A stretch of DNA of 64,000 nucleotides from Komarekiella delphini-convector SJRDD-AB1 (GTDB lineage: Bacteria > Cyanobacteriota > Cyanobacteriia > Cyanobacteriales > Nostocaceae). Of this stretch, positions 17,725-27,787 are shown piece by piece (the first letter of the stretch is position 1; every line of letters starts with the position of its first letter). Under the pieces are notes generated by a model. The model saw nothing but the letters and a program-made list of their open reading frames with translations. It had not been told where the DNA came from and did not search any database. The stretch covers positions 124,001-188,000 of the forward strand of contig NZ_VJXY01000003.1 of NCBI RefSeq assembly GCF_014831675.1. The letters are read 5' to 3'. A program made the position numbers and the translations under genes.

Positions 17725-19215
17725 ATGACCACCGGGTACATCCTCATTGCAGCGATTTTAATTGTGGGAGGCGTAATTGCAACCGTGGGCGATCGCATTG
17801 GCACACGAGTTGGCAAGGCACGCCTCTCACTATTTAACCTACGCCCGAAAAACACTGCTGTACTGGTAACTATTTTTACGGGCGGTTTAATTTCGGCATC
17901 GACTTTAGGAATTTTGTTTGCGATTGATGACGGATTGCGTAAAGGAGTCTTTCAGCTAGAGGATATTCAAACAGACCTGAGACAAAAACGGGAACAGCTA
18001 AAAACCGCAGAAACCCAAAAAAGCCAGGTAGAGACTGAGCTAAACCAAGCAAAAATTGAACAAGCCAAAGCACAGCAAGACTTACAGGCAATTAATAAAT
18101 CCTTGCAAGCGGCAAACGCCAAGCAAAGGGAAACGCAAGCGCAACTGAACCGTACCATTAGCCAACAGGCTAAGACCCAAGCTCAACTCCAAGGTACTCA
18201 AAGTCAGCTGGGTCAAGTGGTAAATCAATATAAACAAGCCATAGCTGAACTGCAAAGCCTTTACAACCAAAGAAAAGAACTGCAAGCGGCGGTTGAACAA
18301 CTTAAAGCAGAAAGGCAACGACTATACGCCGAAGCTAAAAAAGCGATTGACGAAGCCAAAACAGCTATTCAAAAACGCGATCGCGAACTTGCTAATCGTC
18401 AGGAAGCTATTGCACAGCGGGATCAAAAAATTATCCAACTGGATCGACTGATTCAAAAACGCAATTTAGAAGTTGCAGCGCGAGAGCAAGTTATTGCCAA
18501 ACGAGAATCTCGCCTTCGAGAATTAGAAAAACAACAAGACTATCTAGAAGAAGAAGTCGCTAGGCTAGAAAAATATTATCAGTCCTACCGTGATCTGCGT
18601 CTGGGTAAGCTGGCTCTAGTTCGCGGTCAAGTTCTTGCGGCTGCCGTGATTCGCGTTAATCAAGCCACCGCAGCCCGTGAGGCTGTAATCCGACTTTTAC
18701 AAGAAGCTAATCAAAATGCTAACCTCGAATTAAGTGAGCCTGGTGCAAATCCTGGAAATGTAGAGCTACTGCGTGTTACCGAGGAGAGAGTAGAGCAATT
18801 AAGCAAGCAAATTCAGGATGGTCGGGAATATGTAATGCGACTTTTCTCCGCTGGCAACTATGTTAGGGGAGAAAAGCAGATAGAATTTTTTGCCGATACT
18901 GCGCGCAATCAACTGGTCTTTTCGGAAGGCGAGATATTAGCTACAACTACTGCCGATCCTAAAACCATGACATCTTATCAACTGAGGCAGCGGCTAGATT
19001 TGTTGATTTCTGCTTCTCAATTTCGGGCGCGTAATGCCGGAATTGTAGAAAGTGTGCAAATAGAAGGTACTTTCTTGCGCTTTGTTTCTCAGCTGGGGCA
19101 ATACCAGCAACCCTTGGAAATCAAAGCGATCGCAGCAGCGAATACTTATACAGCCGGGCCGTTAAGAGTAAAACTAGTGGCAATAGTTAACGGTCAAGTT
19201 ATTTTTAGTACTTAA
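17725..19215 (+). CDS. DUF3084 family coiled-coil membrane protein
   Basis: A 496-residue protein known across cyanobacteria but of unknown role. Residues 1-22 are a membrane helix (TGYILIAAILIVGGVIATV), and a second hydrophobic segment lies at about 50-68 (VLVTIFTGGLISASTLGIL). A long Gln/Ala/Glu-rich coiled coil spans about 85-300. The C-terminal part (about 305-495) is globular, with GQVLAAAVIRVNQATAARE and EGEILATTTADPKTM. The adjacent order DUF3084, YqgF-like, DUF3146 is common in cyanobacteria (from memory), hinting at a shared process. Confidence 0.9.
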   Translation: MTTGYILIAAILIVGGVIATVGDRIGTRVGKARLSLFNLRPKNTAVLVTIFTGGLISASTLGILFAIDDGLRKGVFQLEDIQTDLRQKREQLKTAETQKSQVETELNQAKIEQAKAQQDLQAINKSLQAANAKQRETQAQLNRTISQQAKTQAQLQGTQSQLGQVVNQYKQAIAELQSLYNQRKELQAAVEQLKAERQRLYAEAKKAIDEAKTAIQKRDRELANRQEAIAQRDQKIIQLDRLIQKRNLEVAAREQVIAKRESRLRELEKQQDYLEEEVARLEKYYQSYRDLRLGKLALVRGQVLAAAVIRVNQATAAREAVIRLLQEANQNANLELSEPGANPGNVELLRVTEERVEQLSKQIQDGREYVMRLFSAGNYVRGEKQIEFFADTARNQLVFSEGEILATTTADPKTMTSYQLRQRLDLLISASQFRARNAGIVESVQIEGTFLRFVSQLGQYQQPLEIKAIAAANTYTAGPLRVKLVAIVNGQVIFST

Positions 19216-19288
19216 AAAATTCAAAATTCAGCGTGATATTAAAAATGTTTACACACTATTATTAGTTAGGATCTCAGCTAAATTTTAT

Positions 19289-19735
19289 ATGACTTTCCGT
19301 GAATTTTCGCCAACACAACCAGTCATCTTGGGCTTTGATCCAGGTCGAGATAAGTGTGGTTTAGCTGTGATGGGACTTGATCGGCAACTCCACTATCACC
19401 AAGTTGTGCTCGCAAAAGAAGCGATCGCTACCATTGAGACACTGCGTCAAAAGTTTCCCATTTCCTTGATGGTTATGGGCGACCAAACCACAGCTAAGCA
19501 GTGGAAACAGCGAATATATCAGGAATTAGCCGAACCGCTAAATATTATTTTAGTAGATGAGCGCTATACAACTTTAGAAGCACGCGATCGCTATTGGCAG
19601 ATGTACCCGCCCAAAGGACTAACAAAGCTATTGCCGCAGAGTATGCGACAGCCACCACGCCCAATAGACGACATTGTTGCCATTCTCTTGATCGAAAGAT
19701 ACTTAAATCGCCTAACTGAATCAGTTAATAGTTAA
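19289..19735 (+). CDS. RuvC/YqgF-like resolvase-fold nuclease
   Basis: A 148-residue protein with the RNase H-like fold. It has the first acidic motif GFDPGRDKCGLAVMG, then PISLMVMGDQTTAKQW, and the later acidic motif LVDERYTTLEARDRYWQMYP. PIDDIVAILLIERYL closes the fold. It resembles the YqgF/RuvX group that processes pre-16S rRNA or resolves junctions, but it is a cyanobacterial variant, so the substrate is uncertain. It begins 73 bases after the DUF3084 gene and likely shares its transcript. Confidence 0.85.
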   Translation: MTFREFSPTQPVILGFDPGRDKCGLAVMGLDRQLHYHQVVLAKEAIATIETLRQKFPISLMVMGDQTTAKQWKQRIYQELAEPLNIILVDERYTTLEARDRYWQMYPPKGLTKLLPQSMRQPPRPIDDIVAILLIERYLNRLTESVNS

Positions 19736-19737
19736 TA

Positions 19738-20001
19738 CTAAAGCTCAGCCCGAATAGTAAAAGCATAGTCTCCTCCAGGCTCTAGCTGGTAATCTTGTTT
19801 CTCCAAGAAGCGACCGAGGGGTTCTTTAATTAAGGCACGGCCTTGGGAAGGCTTAACAGAAAGTTCTCCCCGGCGGAAATGCCATTGGAAATGCCACTCA
19901 AAGTCACCTGCACTCACTTCGCCCTCAAGGAAGCCGTGTTGCCAAGATTGGCGGGTAATTCTGACATGGGCAATGGTTTCTGGCAGACGTTTAGCACTCA
20001 C
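19738..20001 (-). CDS. DUF3146 family protein
   Basis: A small cyanobacterial protein of unknown function. From GTG at 20001 it reads MSAKRLPETIAHVRITRQSW, then FEWHFQWHFRRGELSVKPSQ and LEPGGDYAFTIRAEL, about 87 residues. A longer frame from 20034 would add 11 residues (MAVILHLTQSI) that do not look like the family, so the GTG was preferred. It is convergent with the YqgF-like gene, with only two bases between the stops. Confidence 0.85.
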   Translation of the reverse strand: MSAKRLPETIAHVRITRQSWQHGFLEGEVSAGDFEWHFQWHFRRGELSVKPSQGRALIKEPLGRFLEKQDYQLEPGGDYAFTIRAEL

Positions 20002-20572
<571 letters not shown>

Positions 20573-20735
20573 ACACCAAAGATGAGACTAGCACATTTCT
20601 GGCGTATTCGCTAGTCATTGAGCAATCAATCACCTGTAAACCACTCAAATAGACGTTCAGTAGTGCTGTCCGAATCCTGAGTACATAGTCTTGTTAGCGG
20701 TAGCGGAGCGTTTAGCCCCCCTGCTAACATCACTC

Positions 20736-23006
20736 TCAACACTGTTCTGGTGAAATTGCTCTAGGGAATTTAACAGTGAAGGTAGTTTGACCATCTGTAC
20801 TCTCTACATCAATGACGCCGCCTAAATGCCTGACCATTTTCTGTACTAATGCTAGTTCCAGTCCAGTACCACTATATTTCCAGGGATCATTTTTAGAAAG
20901 GTGATAGAACGGCTCGAAAATACGCGAAAGTTCATCAGTTGTAATCTCTACTCCAGAATTACTGATACTAAACTCCACTGTTTCCTTTGTCTGGTAAGCA
21001 GACACGGTGATTGATTCGTCTGCTGGGGTGTATTTGCAAGCATGGTTTAACAATTCGCTGACAATTCGCTCTAAGTCGGTAATATCTGTCTCTAAAGGCA
21101 GAAGTGCAGTTTCAAAATTTAGGTTTAAATGCTGTCGCTGGCAGATTGTCAGGTCACGAAAAGATTCAATAATGGGGTGAAGCCAACTTTGTAAGTCAAT
21201 AGCAATTAAAGTTGGGGGTTCGGGTTCGGCTTCTAAATATGTGAGTGTGAGCAGATCGTTAATTAACTTACTTTCTCGTCCGCACTCGTTATGTAGAATT
21301 TGCAAAAGCTGAGGAACTATCTCTATATCTGAGATTTCTTCAGGTGTGAGGACACTTTCGAGGGTTTGGGCTGCGAGACTGATGCTAGTTATTGGTGTCC
21401 GCAGTTCTTGGGACAAGGTTCTGAGAAATTCGTTTTTGAGGCGATCGCGTTTTTCTAATTCTCTCACCTGTGCCTGATTTTTCTCGTAAAGCTGGGCTTG
21501 GCGAATAGCGATCGCGCATTCATTTGCTACTTGCTGCACTAACCCAATTTCAAATTCCTCAAACGCTTCTTGGGTTGGTCTGATTAGCCAAATATTTCCT
21601 AAAATCCCTTGAGTATCGAAAATCGGACAAGCCATCTGTGCGCTTACAACTAACTTTGGTTGCCATCCAGGAAGAATTTCCAAAAATTGTAAGGGTTGTT
21701 TTTGCAACAACGATTGATAGACTTCAGGCGAGTCTGCAATCTGTCGAGTCAATCCCTGGCACTGAGGTAAGGTAGTGGTGTATTCGTAGGCAATAGTTAC
21801 CAGCGTGTGGCTAGTGTCGTAAAGTTCGATTTGGCAACGGTCAAGGTTTAGCAACTGCGCCAATTCTTGAGTAACTGTGTGCAAAATCTGACTTTCATCC
21901 AGACTATCGCGGATTTGTTCTGTCATGCGTCGCACCAGGGCTTCAAAGTCCTGCACCTGTTGCAACTGAGCTATATGCTTTTGCTTGTGCAACTCCAGCT
22001 GTGCTTTGAAATCCTTAATCTGTTGATGAAGTTTTGCCTGATGAACAGCAATGCCGATTTGGGTTGCTAGCTGCTTAAGTAGGTCAATTTCTGTTTGCTG
22101 CCATTGATGTGTTTCACGACAATGCTGAGCAATAAATAGCCCCCAGATATTTTGCTCTAAGAAAATTGGTACAACCAAATTAGCTCTAACCTGTAAAGAG
22201 GCGAGTAAGTCTATTTGGCAAGGATGCAGTCCTGCTGCATAGATATCCTCAACAACTTGAATGCAACCCCGGTTATAGTGTTCTCGATTTTTACCACTCA
22301 AGCAGGGATCGGTAATAGTTTTTCCCAACAATGAACCAGTTGCAACTACCGTTGATTCTGCAATAATCACCCCACTACCATCAGATTCTAGGCGATAAAT
22401 TAGTACGCGATCGCTCTCTATAAACTGCCTGACTTCTTTTGTTGTCTGATGGAGAATTGTCTCTAATTCTACAGATTGGTGAATCCGTCCGGCGATCGCT
22501 TCTAGTAGTTGATCCCGCTCGGCTTGCAGTCCTCCCGCTTGTTCTGCTTGCTTAGCTGGAGTGATATTACTACTAGTGCCAATCAGTCGATAAATCCTAG
22601 AATTGGCATCCCGCAACGGGGTCAATGTCGTGCTCCACCAAGTGGGAATTCCTTGGAATTGCAAGCATTGTTCGTAGGAAATGGTTTTGCCGAAGCGCAC
22701 ACAGTCAACGTAATGCTGACGCACCCTAACAGCATCAACTGGAGAGAGAATATCCTCTGGTTTCTTGCCTCGAAGCTCCTCTGAGCGGATGCCTAGCCAT
22801 CGCTCATGGGTGGGATTGAGTGCTACGTACCGAAAATCCCCATCCTCTAGAACATCCACTACAAATATGGATGCTTGCACAGAATCGTACATGCTCAGTA
22901 GAAACTGCTCACTACTTGTTTTGTCATTTACTTCTGTGCCGAAAAGAATCTGAGGTGATGATTGTTGTGTCAACTCTAGAGTTGATTCAGCTGGATTTAT
23001 AGTCAT
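20736..23006 (-). CDS. PAS-GAF-GAF sensor histidine kinase with Gln at the phospho-acceptor site
   Basis: A 756-residue protein with no membrane segment. Order: PAS (about 35-150, with NPTHERWLGIRSEELRGKKP), GAF (about 170-325, with ESDRVLIYRLESDGSGVII), GAF (about 360-500), a HisKA-type dimerisation helix (about 515-585) and a HATPase-like domain (about 630-750). The H-box reads LSQELRTPIT; the His of SHELRTP is Gln533, codon CAA at 21410-21408. The ATPase lobe has LLNHACKYTP, but NSGVEI replaces DxGxGI, and GTGLEL has Glu for Gly. So autophosphorylation at the normal site is not expected. It could be a regulator, a scaffold, or decayed. It stands alone on the minus strand. Confidence 0.88.
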   Translation of the reverse strand: MTINPAESTLELTQQSSPQILFGTEVNDKTSSEQFLLSMYDSVQASIFVVDVLEDGDFRYVALNPTHERWLGIRSEELRGKKPEDILSPVDAVRVRQHYVDCVRFGKTISYEQCLQFQGIPTWWSTTLTPLRDANSRIYRLIGTSSNITPAKQAEQAGGLQAERDQLLEAIAGRIHQSVELETILHQTTKEVRQFIESDRVLIYRLESDGSGVIIAESTVVATGSLLGKTITDPCLSGKNREHYNRGCIQVVEDIYAAGLHPCQIDLLASLQVRANLVVPIFLEQNIWGLFIAQHCRETHQWQQTEIDLLKQLATQIGIAVHQAKLHQQIKDFKAQLELHKQKHIAQLQQVQDFEALVRRMTEQIRDSLDESQILHTVTQELAQLLNLDRCQIELYDTSHTLVTIAYEYTTTLPQCQGLTRQIADSPEVYQSLLQKQPLQFLEILPGWQPKLVVSAQMACPIFDTQGILGNIWLIRPTQEAFEEFEIGLVQQVANECAIAIRQAQLYEKNQAQVRELEKRDRLKNEFLRTLSQELRTPITSISLAAQTLESVLTPEEISDIEIVPQLLQILHNECGRESKLINDLLTLTYLEAEPEPPTLIAIDLQSWLHPIIESFRDLTICQRQHLNLNFETALLPLETDITDLERIVSELLNHACKYTPADESITVSAYQTKETVEFSISNSGVEITTDELSRIFEPFYHLSKNDPWKYSGTGLELALVQKMVRHLGGVIDVESTDGQTTFTVKFPRAISPEQC

Positions 23007-23358
23007 GCGAGAGTCCCTGTCTGGTATTACTGACTCTTCTAGGCGCTCACATGTAATTATGCTTGTAGAAAATACTCCTTAGCGCCTGAAGCCAAGAATT
23101 GTCAGCCGTTGCTCATTAAAAGTTGGATCTTTCTCTACTTCTTATCAGAAATCTAGGGAAGCTAAAAGGAGTCAGCTTAACAAATCCTGCTTTTTGAAGG
23201 CGAAAATACATTTGCAGGCTAGCGCAAAATTACCGAAAAAACTTTTTGTTAATAATATCTTCAGATTGTTGCAGATGATCAAACATAGTTTATCATTAAC
23301 TTCATAAAATTTCATAATTATTAATATCTCGGAATTAATTCCGAGGTGGGATAACAAC
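23007..23358. other. Intergenic region downstream of the membrane protein gene
   Basis: About 350 bases without a gene on either strand. It includes the 18-base palindrome at 23328-23345 and the promoter side of the sensor kinase gene. Confidence 0.5.
23328..23345 (-). terminator. Perfect 18-base palindrome after the membrane protein stop
   Basis: CTCGGAATTAATTCCGAG is its own reverse complement and lies 13 bases past the stop of the gene ending at 23359. No clear U-run follows on the minus strand, so it could end the transcript or bind a protein. Confidence 0.35.
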
Positions 23359-23931
23359 TCACGATCGCAATTTGTGAGCATCAATTCCTGTGAGGATACC
23401 AACTACAAACCAGGTGATAGCTAATCCCATAACTTCGCCTAGGAATAACTGCGTCAGGTGACGTAAGACGCTCCCGACAAAAGAACCTAAAGGTAAAGCA
23501 ACCGCCCAACTTGCAGAACTAACGAATATCCATCGCCACGCCCAAGGAAATGGTTGGGGAATTGCCAACCATTGTGCTAGTCCAATTCCAAAGCCGCCAA
23601 TTGTCCCATAAATTATCCCATGCAGGAGTCTCAGGGGTAGAAGCTGAGTGCTAGGTGCAATCCATCCCATACCACCAAGACCAGTAGCAGTGATCACAGC
23701 CCAACCCAAAACACTTGACAAAATCCACCGGATACAGGATGTAGGTTGTTTAAGCAGACAGCCTTGAGGAAGTGCGACAGCAAATCCGCCGATAGCAGCC
23801 TCTACCACTCCAATATCTGGCTTCTCGCCAACTTCAATTAACAACAAACTCAGTAAAAAACCACCAAAAGTAGCGAAAGTCCACAGCAATGCAAAGCTAA
23901 ATCTTGTATCTCCAGGTGCTAATGGCATCAA
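23359..23931 (-). CDS. Uncharacterised multi-span membrane protein
   Basis: A 190-residue protein with about five membrane segments, at roughly residues 12-35, 42-60, 70-90, 105-128 and 140-180. It is rich in Gly and Trp (GIGLAQWLAIPQPFPWAWRW). I do not recognise the family, though similar proteins seem to exist in other cyanobacteria. Its start overlaps the stop of the upstream glycosidase-like gene by four bases (ATGA type), so the two are very likely translated together. Confidence 0.7.
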   Translation of the reverse strand: MMPLAPGDTRFSFALLWTFATFGGFLLSLLLIEVGEKPDIGVVEAAIGGFAVALPQGCLLKQPTSCIRWILSSVLGWAVITATGLGGMGWIAPSTQLLPLRLLHGIIYGTIGGFGIGLAQWLAIPQPFPWAWRWIFVSSASWAVALPLGSFVGSVLRHLTQLFLGEVMGLAITWFVVGILTGIDAHKLRS

Positions 23932-25199
23932 ACTCTCTCTAGTTCTAATGAAGGTCTGACAGCTTTGGCATCAAACATTTTAAGAAAAACTTTGCGTCGC
24001 TGTTGCGGTGATTCAGGTGTAATATAACCCCATAAACTTTCCCAATAGAAAAAAGAGACGCCGTTAAAATTGCGATCGCGTACTGCTTGAACCTGTTTTC
24101 TAATTTGTGCGATTTCTACAGGATTACGCGGTGTTCCCGTTGAGATCCCGATTCCTACAGGAATTTGACTACGAGCAAATTCTACCGCAGGTTGTTTGAG
24201 TTGAGCGATAAAACTGCTTTGATCATTTCGATATACCTGTAAAATCAACTCATTAACTAAACCTTTTTTTATCCAACTTTCCCAATCTTGCAAATAATAT
24301 TTGTAAGCAAAAGCTTGATAGTTGGGAGACAAAGATATTTTGGCATTAGGTTTAACTGCTTTTACAGCTTGATAAATTTCTGCCATGAAATCAGTAATTT
24401 TGTCTGCTCGCCAACGCATCCATTCTGAGTTAAAAGGGTTGCTTGGGGGACTTTTGCCTTGATGTTCTTGCTGGTAGAGATCAACAGTAAAGGTATCATA
24501 ACCGAACTGTACTGGCATTCCAAAATGATCATCAAGTTGAATACCATCTACATCGTAATTTTTCACCACTTCCACAATTAATGATTGGATAAACTTTTGA
24601 ACTTCTGGATGTAGGGGATTTAGCCAAGCTTGCTTGGTTATTAAGCCGTTGTCAATTTCTTCTGGTAAATTTCCTTGAATAGAGTTTATCCCTTCTTGAC
24701 CAATTGTCAACCAATCGGGATAACGCTTTGCCAATTGTGAATTATGTGGTGTCATTAACCCATATTCAAACCAGGGAATAATACTCAAATCTTTTGTTTT
24801 AGAAAGTTTCACCAGCGTTGTTAAAGTGTCACGTCCACCGTGCATAAACTTGAGGAAAGGTTGAGTATCTGAACCTGTAATACTTTTGGCTACAGCACTT
24901 TTGTAAAAAGTATATCCTCGGTTCCAAACTACAGGATAAACTGTATTAAAGTTGAGTTCCGAAAGTTGATTTAAAGCGCGGTTAAGACCCCAAGGTACAA
25001 ATAGTACCCCACTAGCAACATTAGTGAGCCAAACGCCGCGGATTTCTGTAGTTACAGTTCTTTTTTGCGAGTAAACCGGGTGTGAAGAGAATGAAAATAC
25101 TGTTAAACTGACTACTAATCCCAAACATAGCAAGTGATAAAACCAACGGCGAGCAACCCGATTCATCTGTAAGTGCGACCTAGTGCGATCGGAATACAT
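23928..25199 (-). CDS. GHL10-type glycosyl hydrolase-like exported protein
   Basis: A 423-residue exported protein. A signal sequence is at about residues 12-45 (FYHLLCLGLVVSLTVFSF... ending VYSQ). The body matches the glycosyl-hydrolase-like 10 family: TEIRGVWLTNVASGVLFVPW, then NYDVDGIQLDDHFGMPVQFG, a typical (beta/alpha)8 barrel motif with Asp residues, and WRADKITDFMAEIYQAVKAV. Many cyanobacteria have several of these. The substrate is unknown, possibly envelope glycan. An internal ATG at 25166 is also possible as start. It is followed, with a 4-base overlap, by a membrane protein. Confidence 0.88.
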   Translation of the reverse strand: MYSDRTRSHLQMNRVARRWFYHLLCLGLVVSLTVFSFSSHPVYSQKRTVTTEIRGVWLTNVASGVLFVPWGLNRALNQLSELNFNTVYPVVWNRGYTFYKSAVAKSITGSDTQPFLKFMHGGRDTLTTLVKLSKTKDLSIIPWFEYGLMTPHNSQLAKRYPDWLTIGQEGINSIQGNLPEEIDNGLITKQAWLNPLHPEVQKFIQSLIVEVVKNYDVDGIQLDDHFGMPVQFGYDTFTVDLYQQEHQGKSPPSNPFNSEWMRWRADKITDFMAEIYQAVKAVKPNAKISLSPNYQAFAYKYYLQDWESWIKKGLVNELILQVYRNDQSSFIAQLKQPAVEFARSQIPVGIGISTGTPRNPVEIAQIRKQVQAVRDRNFNGVSFFYWESLWGYITPESPQQRRKVFLKMFDAKAVRPSLELERV

Positions 25200-25394
25200 A
25201 TAACTACAAAATAAAGTTATAATCCTCCGGATTATGTAAAGGGATGCTGATTTTACAGCAAGGTGACAAAGACTAAATTAAGACTTTATACCTTTATACT
25301 TTGGTATGGAGTTAAAATCTGTTCACTCCTTCCAATTCCAAATATTACTAATAGCCGTAGAAACGCAACAATTGCGTACATCCAAAGGCAAAAT

Positions 25395-25415
25395 AAGCCT
25401 GTAAAAAGCAGGCTT
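25395..25415 (-). terminator. Hairpin downstream of glcD
   Basis: AAGCCTG (25395-25401) and CAGGCTT (25409-25415) form a 7-bp stem with a 7-base loop. On the minus strand it lies 38 bases after the glcD stop and is followed by ATTTTGCC. On the plus strand a TTTT follows it directly. It is a fair terminator candidate in either direction. Confidence 0.55.
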
Positions 25416-25452
25416 TTAAGCTATCAGTCCGTCTTTGTCTCTTGGCGGAAAA

Positions 25453-26925
25453 TTAAAATTTGTCTACGCCTTCAAACTGCTTGATACTTGATGCATTTGC
25501 TGCTTCACCACAAGTACGTGGTGTCGGAAATATCTTCTCAGGATTTGCTAAGCCTTGAGGATTAAACACTTGTCGTACCCACTGCATAGTTTCTAAATCA
25601 GCTTTGCTAAACATATCAGGCATATAGCACTTTTTATCTGCACCAATACCATGTTCACCAGAAATACTGCCACCAACTTTTACACAAAGTTTGAGAATTT
25701 CTCCCCCTAATTCTTCTACTTGCTCTAATGCTCCAGACACAGAATTATCATAAAGAATCAGCGGATGAAGATTGCCATCTCCAGCGTGAAATACATTAGC
25801 AACGCGATAACCATATTTTTGGCTTAATATCTCAATCTCTTCCAGAACATAAGGCAACTGAGTCCGAGGAATCACACCATCTTGAACATAATAATCTGGA
25901 CTTAAATGTCCAGCTGCCGCAAAAGCTGCTTTGCGTCCTTTCCACAATTTCAATCTGGTTTCTGGGTCACTAGCAGTAGTAACATTACGAGCACCATTAT
26001 TTTTACAAATTTCGATAACTCGCTGTTTATTTCCTGAAACTTCAACTTCCAATCCATCAATTTCTATTAACAAAATAGCAGTAGCATCACGGGGATAACA
26101 ATTAGTTGCGACAACATCTTCAACCGCATTGATGCTAAAGTTATCCATCATTTCCATCCCACCAGGAATAATCCCGGCGCTAATGATGTCGGAAACAGCT
26201 GCTCCAGCAGCTTCAACGCTGGTAAAATCTGCCAAGAGTACGCAAATAGATTCTGCACTTTTAAGAATTCGCAAAGTAATTTCTGTAGCGATGCCTAAAG
26301 TACCTTCCGAGCCAACAAAGACACCTGTTAAATCATAACCAGGCATTTCCGGGATTTGCCCCCCCAAATCGATAATTTCTCCTTCAGGTGTGACAATTTT
26401 TAATCCCAAAACGTGGTTAGTGGTGACACCATATTTAAGGCAATGCACTCCACCAGAATTTTCAGCAATGTTACCTCCAATGGAGCAGATAATTTGGCTG
26501 GAGGGGTCAGGAGCATAGTAAAAACCAGCACCACTCACAGCTTGTGTTACCCAACTGTTAATCACCCCTGGTTGCACGACTGTCCGCTGATTTTCTAAAT
26601 CAACGCTGAGGATTTGCCGCATTAATGAAGTGACAATCAAAACAGAATCTTCCAACGGTAGAGCACCACCAGATAGACCAGTACCAGAGCCGCGTGCGAT
26701 GAAGGGGATAGAGTATTGATTACATATCTTCACCGCAGCGGCAACTTGTTCTGTAGTTCTAGGTAACACAACCACAGCGGGACGTTGACGATAAGCGGTT
26801 AAACCATCGCATTCATAAGTAATAAGTTCCTCACGACGTTGTACCACACCATTTTTGCCAAGTACAGCCTCGAATTGTTTGATGATAGGTTGCCAATTAC
26901 GTTGTTTTTTATCTTGGATAAGCAT
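25453..26925 (-). CDS. glcD: Glycolate oxidase/dehydrogenase subunit GlcD (FAD-linked)
   Basis: The protein oxidises glycolate, the photorespiratory product of Rubisco oxygenation, to glyoxylate. The 490-residue sequence has the FAD-binding PCMH domain (PFIARGSGTGLSGGALPLED; GGNIAENSGGVHCLKYGVT) and the C-terminal FAD oxidase domain (VANVFHAGDGNLHPLILYD; GSISGEHGIGADKKCYMPD). Length and order are normal. It is not beside glcE/glcF, which in cyanobacteria lie elsewhere. It starts at ATG 26925 and is followed by a hairpin terminator. Confidence 0.93.
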   Translation of the reverse strand: MLIQDKKQRNWQPIIKQFEAVLGKNGVVQRREELITYECDGLTAYRQRPAVVVLPRTTEQVAAAVKICNQYSIPFIARGSGTGLSGGALPLEDSVLIVTSLMRQILSVDLENQRTVVQPGVINSWVTQAVSGAGFYYAPDPSSQIICSIGGNIAENSGGVHCLKYGVTTNHVLGLKIVTPEGEIIDLGGQIPEMPGYDLTGVFVGSEGTLGIATEITLRILKSAESICVLLADFTSVEAAGAAVSDIISAGIIPGGMEMMDNFSINAVEDVVATNCYPRDATAILLIEIDGLEVEVSGNKQRVIEICKNNGARNVTTASDPETRLKLWKGRKAAFAAAGHLSPDYYVQDGVIPRTQLPYVLEEIEILSQKYGYRVANVFHAGDGNLHPLILYDNSVSGALEQVEELGGEILKLCVKVGGSISGEHGIGADKKCYMPDMFSKADLETMQWVRQVFNPQGLANPEKIFPTPRTCGEAANASSIKQFEGVDKF

Positions 26926-27016
26926 AATTTCTTAAAGTTCAAGGTAGATGTTTACAGGTTACTTAAAATTGAAATTACTTCCTCAGATAAATCTAAAGCT
27001 ATTATTGTAATGCCAG

Positions 27017-27230
27017 ATAAACCGGGAAATTTATCAAAAGGCGTCGGGAAAACCCATTCCTTCTCGCTAGGTGATGAAAGACGGCCCTACGCCGTTAAAT
27101 ACTCTGACCAATCAAAACTCATCATAAACCGGGAAATTTATCAAAAGGCGTCGGGAAAACCCATTCCTTCTCGCTAGGTGATGAAAGACGGCCCTACGCC
27201 GTTAAATACTCTGACCAATCAAAACTCATC
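27017..27230. repeat. Perfect 107-bp tandem duplication
   Basis: Two identical 107-base units lie at 27017-27123 and 27124-27230. Each contains GGCGTCGGGAAAACCCATTC, then CTTCTCGCTAGGTGATGAAA and GACGGCCCTACGCCG, a long imperfect palindromic element also present at 1124-1178. The second unit overlaps the last codons of the minus-strand gene ending at 27219. Complete identity suggests a recent event. Confidence 0.95.
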
Positions 27231-27581
27231 TGAATATTCTAAACTAGTAAAAAAGTTACTCCGTACATCATAGGAGTTATGTAGACCCCAATCCCAGTCC
27301 AGCTTATTAAGCCGTGCAACCGCTTCATAGGGATCAAGCTTCATCAAAATAGATAGTATCAACTGCACCCAATTAATACTTTCTGGATCAATAAAGACTT
27401 CTAGAAATAGCTGGGAGTTAGGGAAGTAGTGGCGAATTTTCTTTGGTGCTTCCAGCAGCACCGGAACCAGAAAGGGATGTTTATCCAGAAACTCTAAAAC
27501 TTTGGTTCGCTCTCTATAGGTGTAAAACTGCTCAAGAGTTTCGATATCGGCGGGAGAAATACTAACTGCTGCGTCTGTCAT
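27219..27581 (-). CDS. Uncharacterised small cytoplasmic protein
   Basis: A 120-residue protein starting MTDAAVSISPADIETLEQFY, then RERTKVLEFLDKHPFLVPVL and PNSQLFLEVFIDPES, ending LDWDWGLHNSYDV. It looks like a real, conserved-type cyanobacterial protein: proline/charged content is balanced and the start is sound. I do not know its function or family name. Relatives I recall are similar in the first 70 residues. Its last four codons and stop lie inside the second copy of the 107-bp duplication, so the duplication may have occurred at its 3' end without harming it. Confidence 0.65.
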   Translation of the reverse strand: MTDAAVSISPADIETLEQFYTYRERTKVLEFLDKHPFLVPVLLEAPKKIRHYFPNSQLFLEVFIDPESINWVQLILSILMKLDPYEAVARLNKLDWDWGLHNSYDVRSNFFTSLEYSDEF

Positions 27582-27787
27582 GGCGTATTGCAGGCTTTGT
27601 TGGACGGCTGTAACTACTATTGTTGCAAAAATAGCAGTTAAGAGTGAGTAAAGAGCGATCGCATGATTTTAGTACCGAAGGTGTGATGTCTCTTAACAAG
27701 TGTGTTCAATGATGGTAAAACCCAATATTCTGTTAATTGTGCAGCTGAAAGTAACATAGAGTAAGACATTCAATAGGAGAGGGTGAG

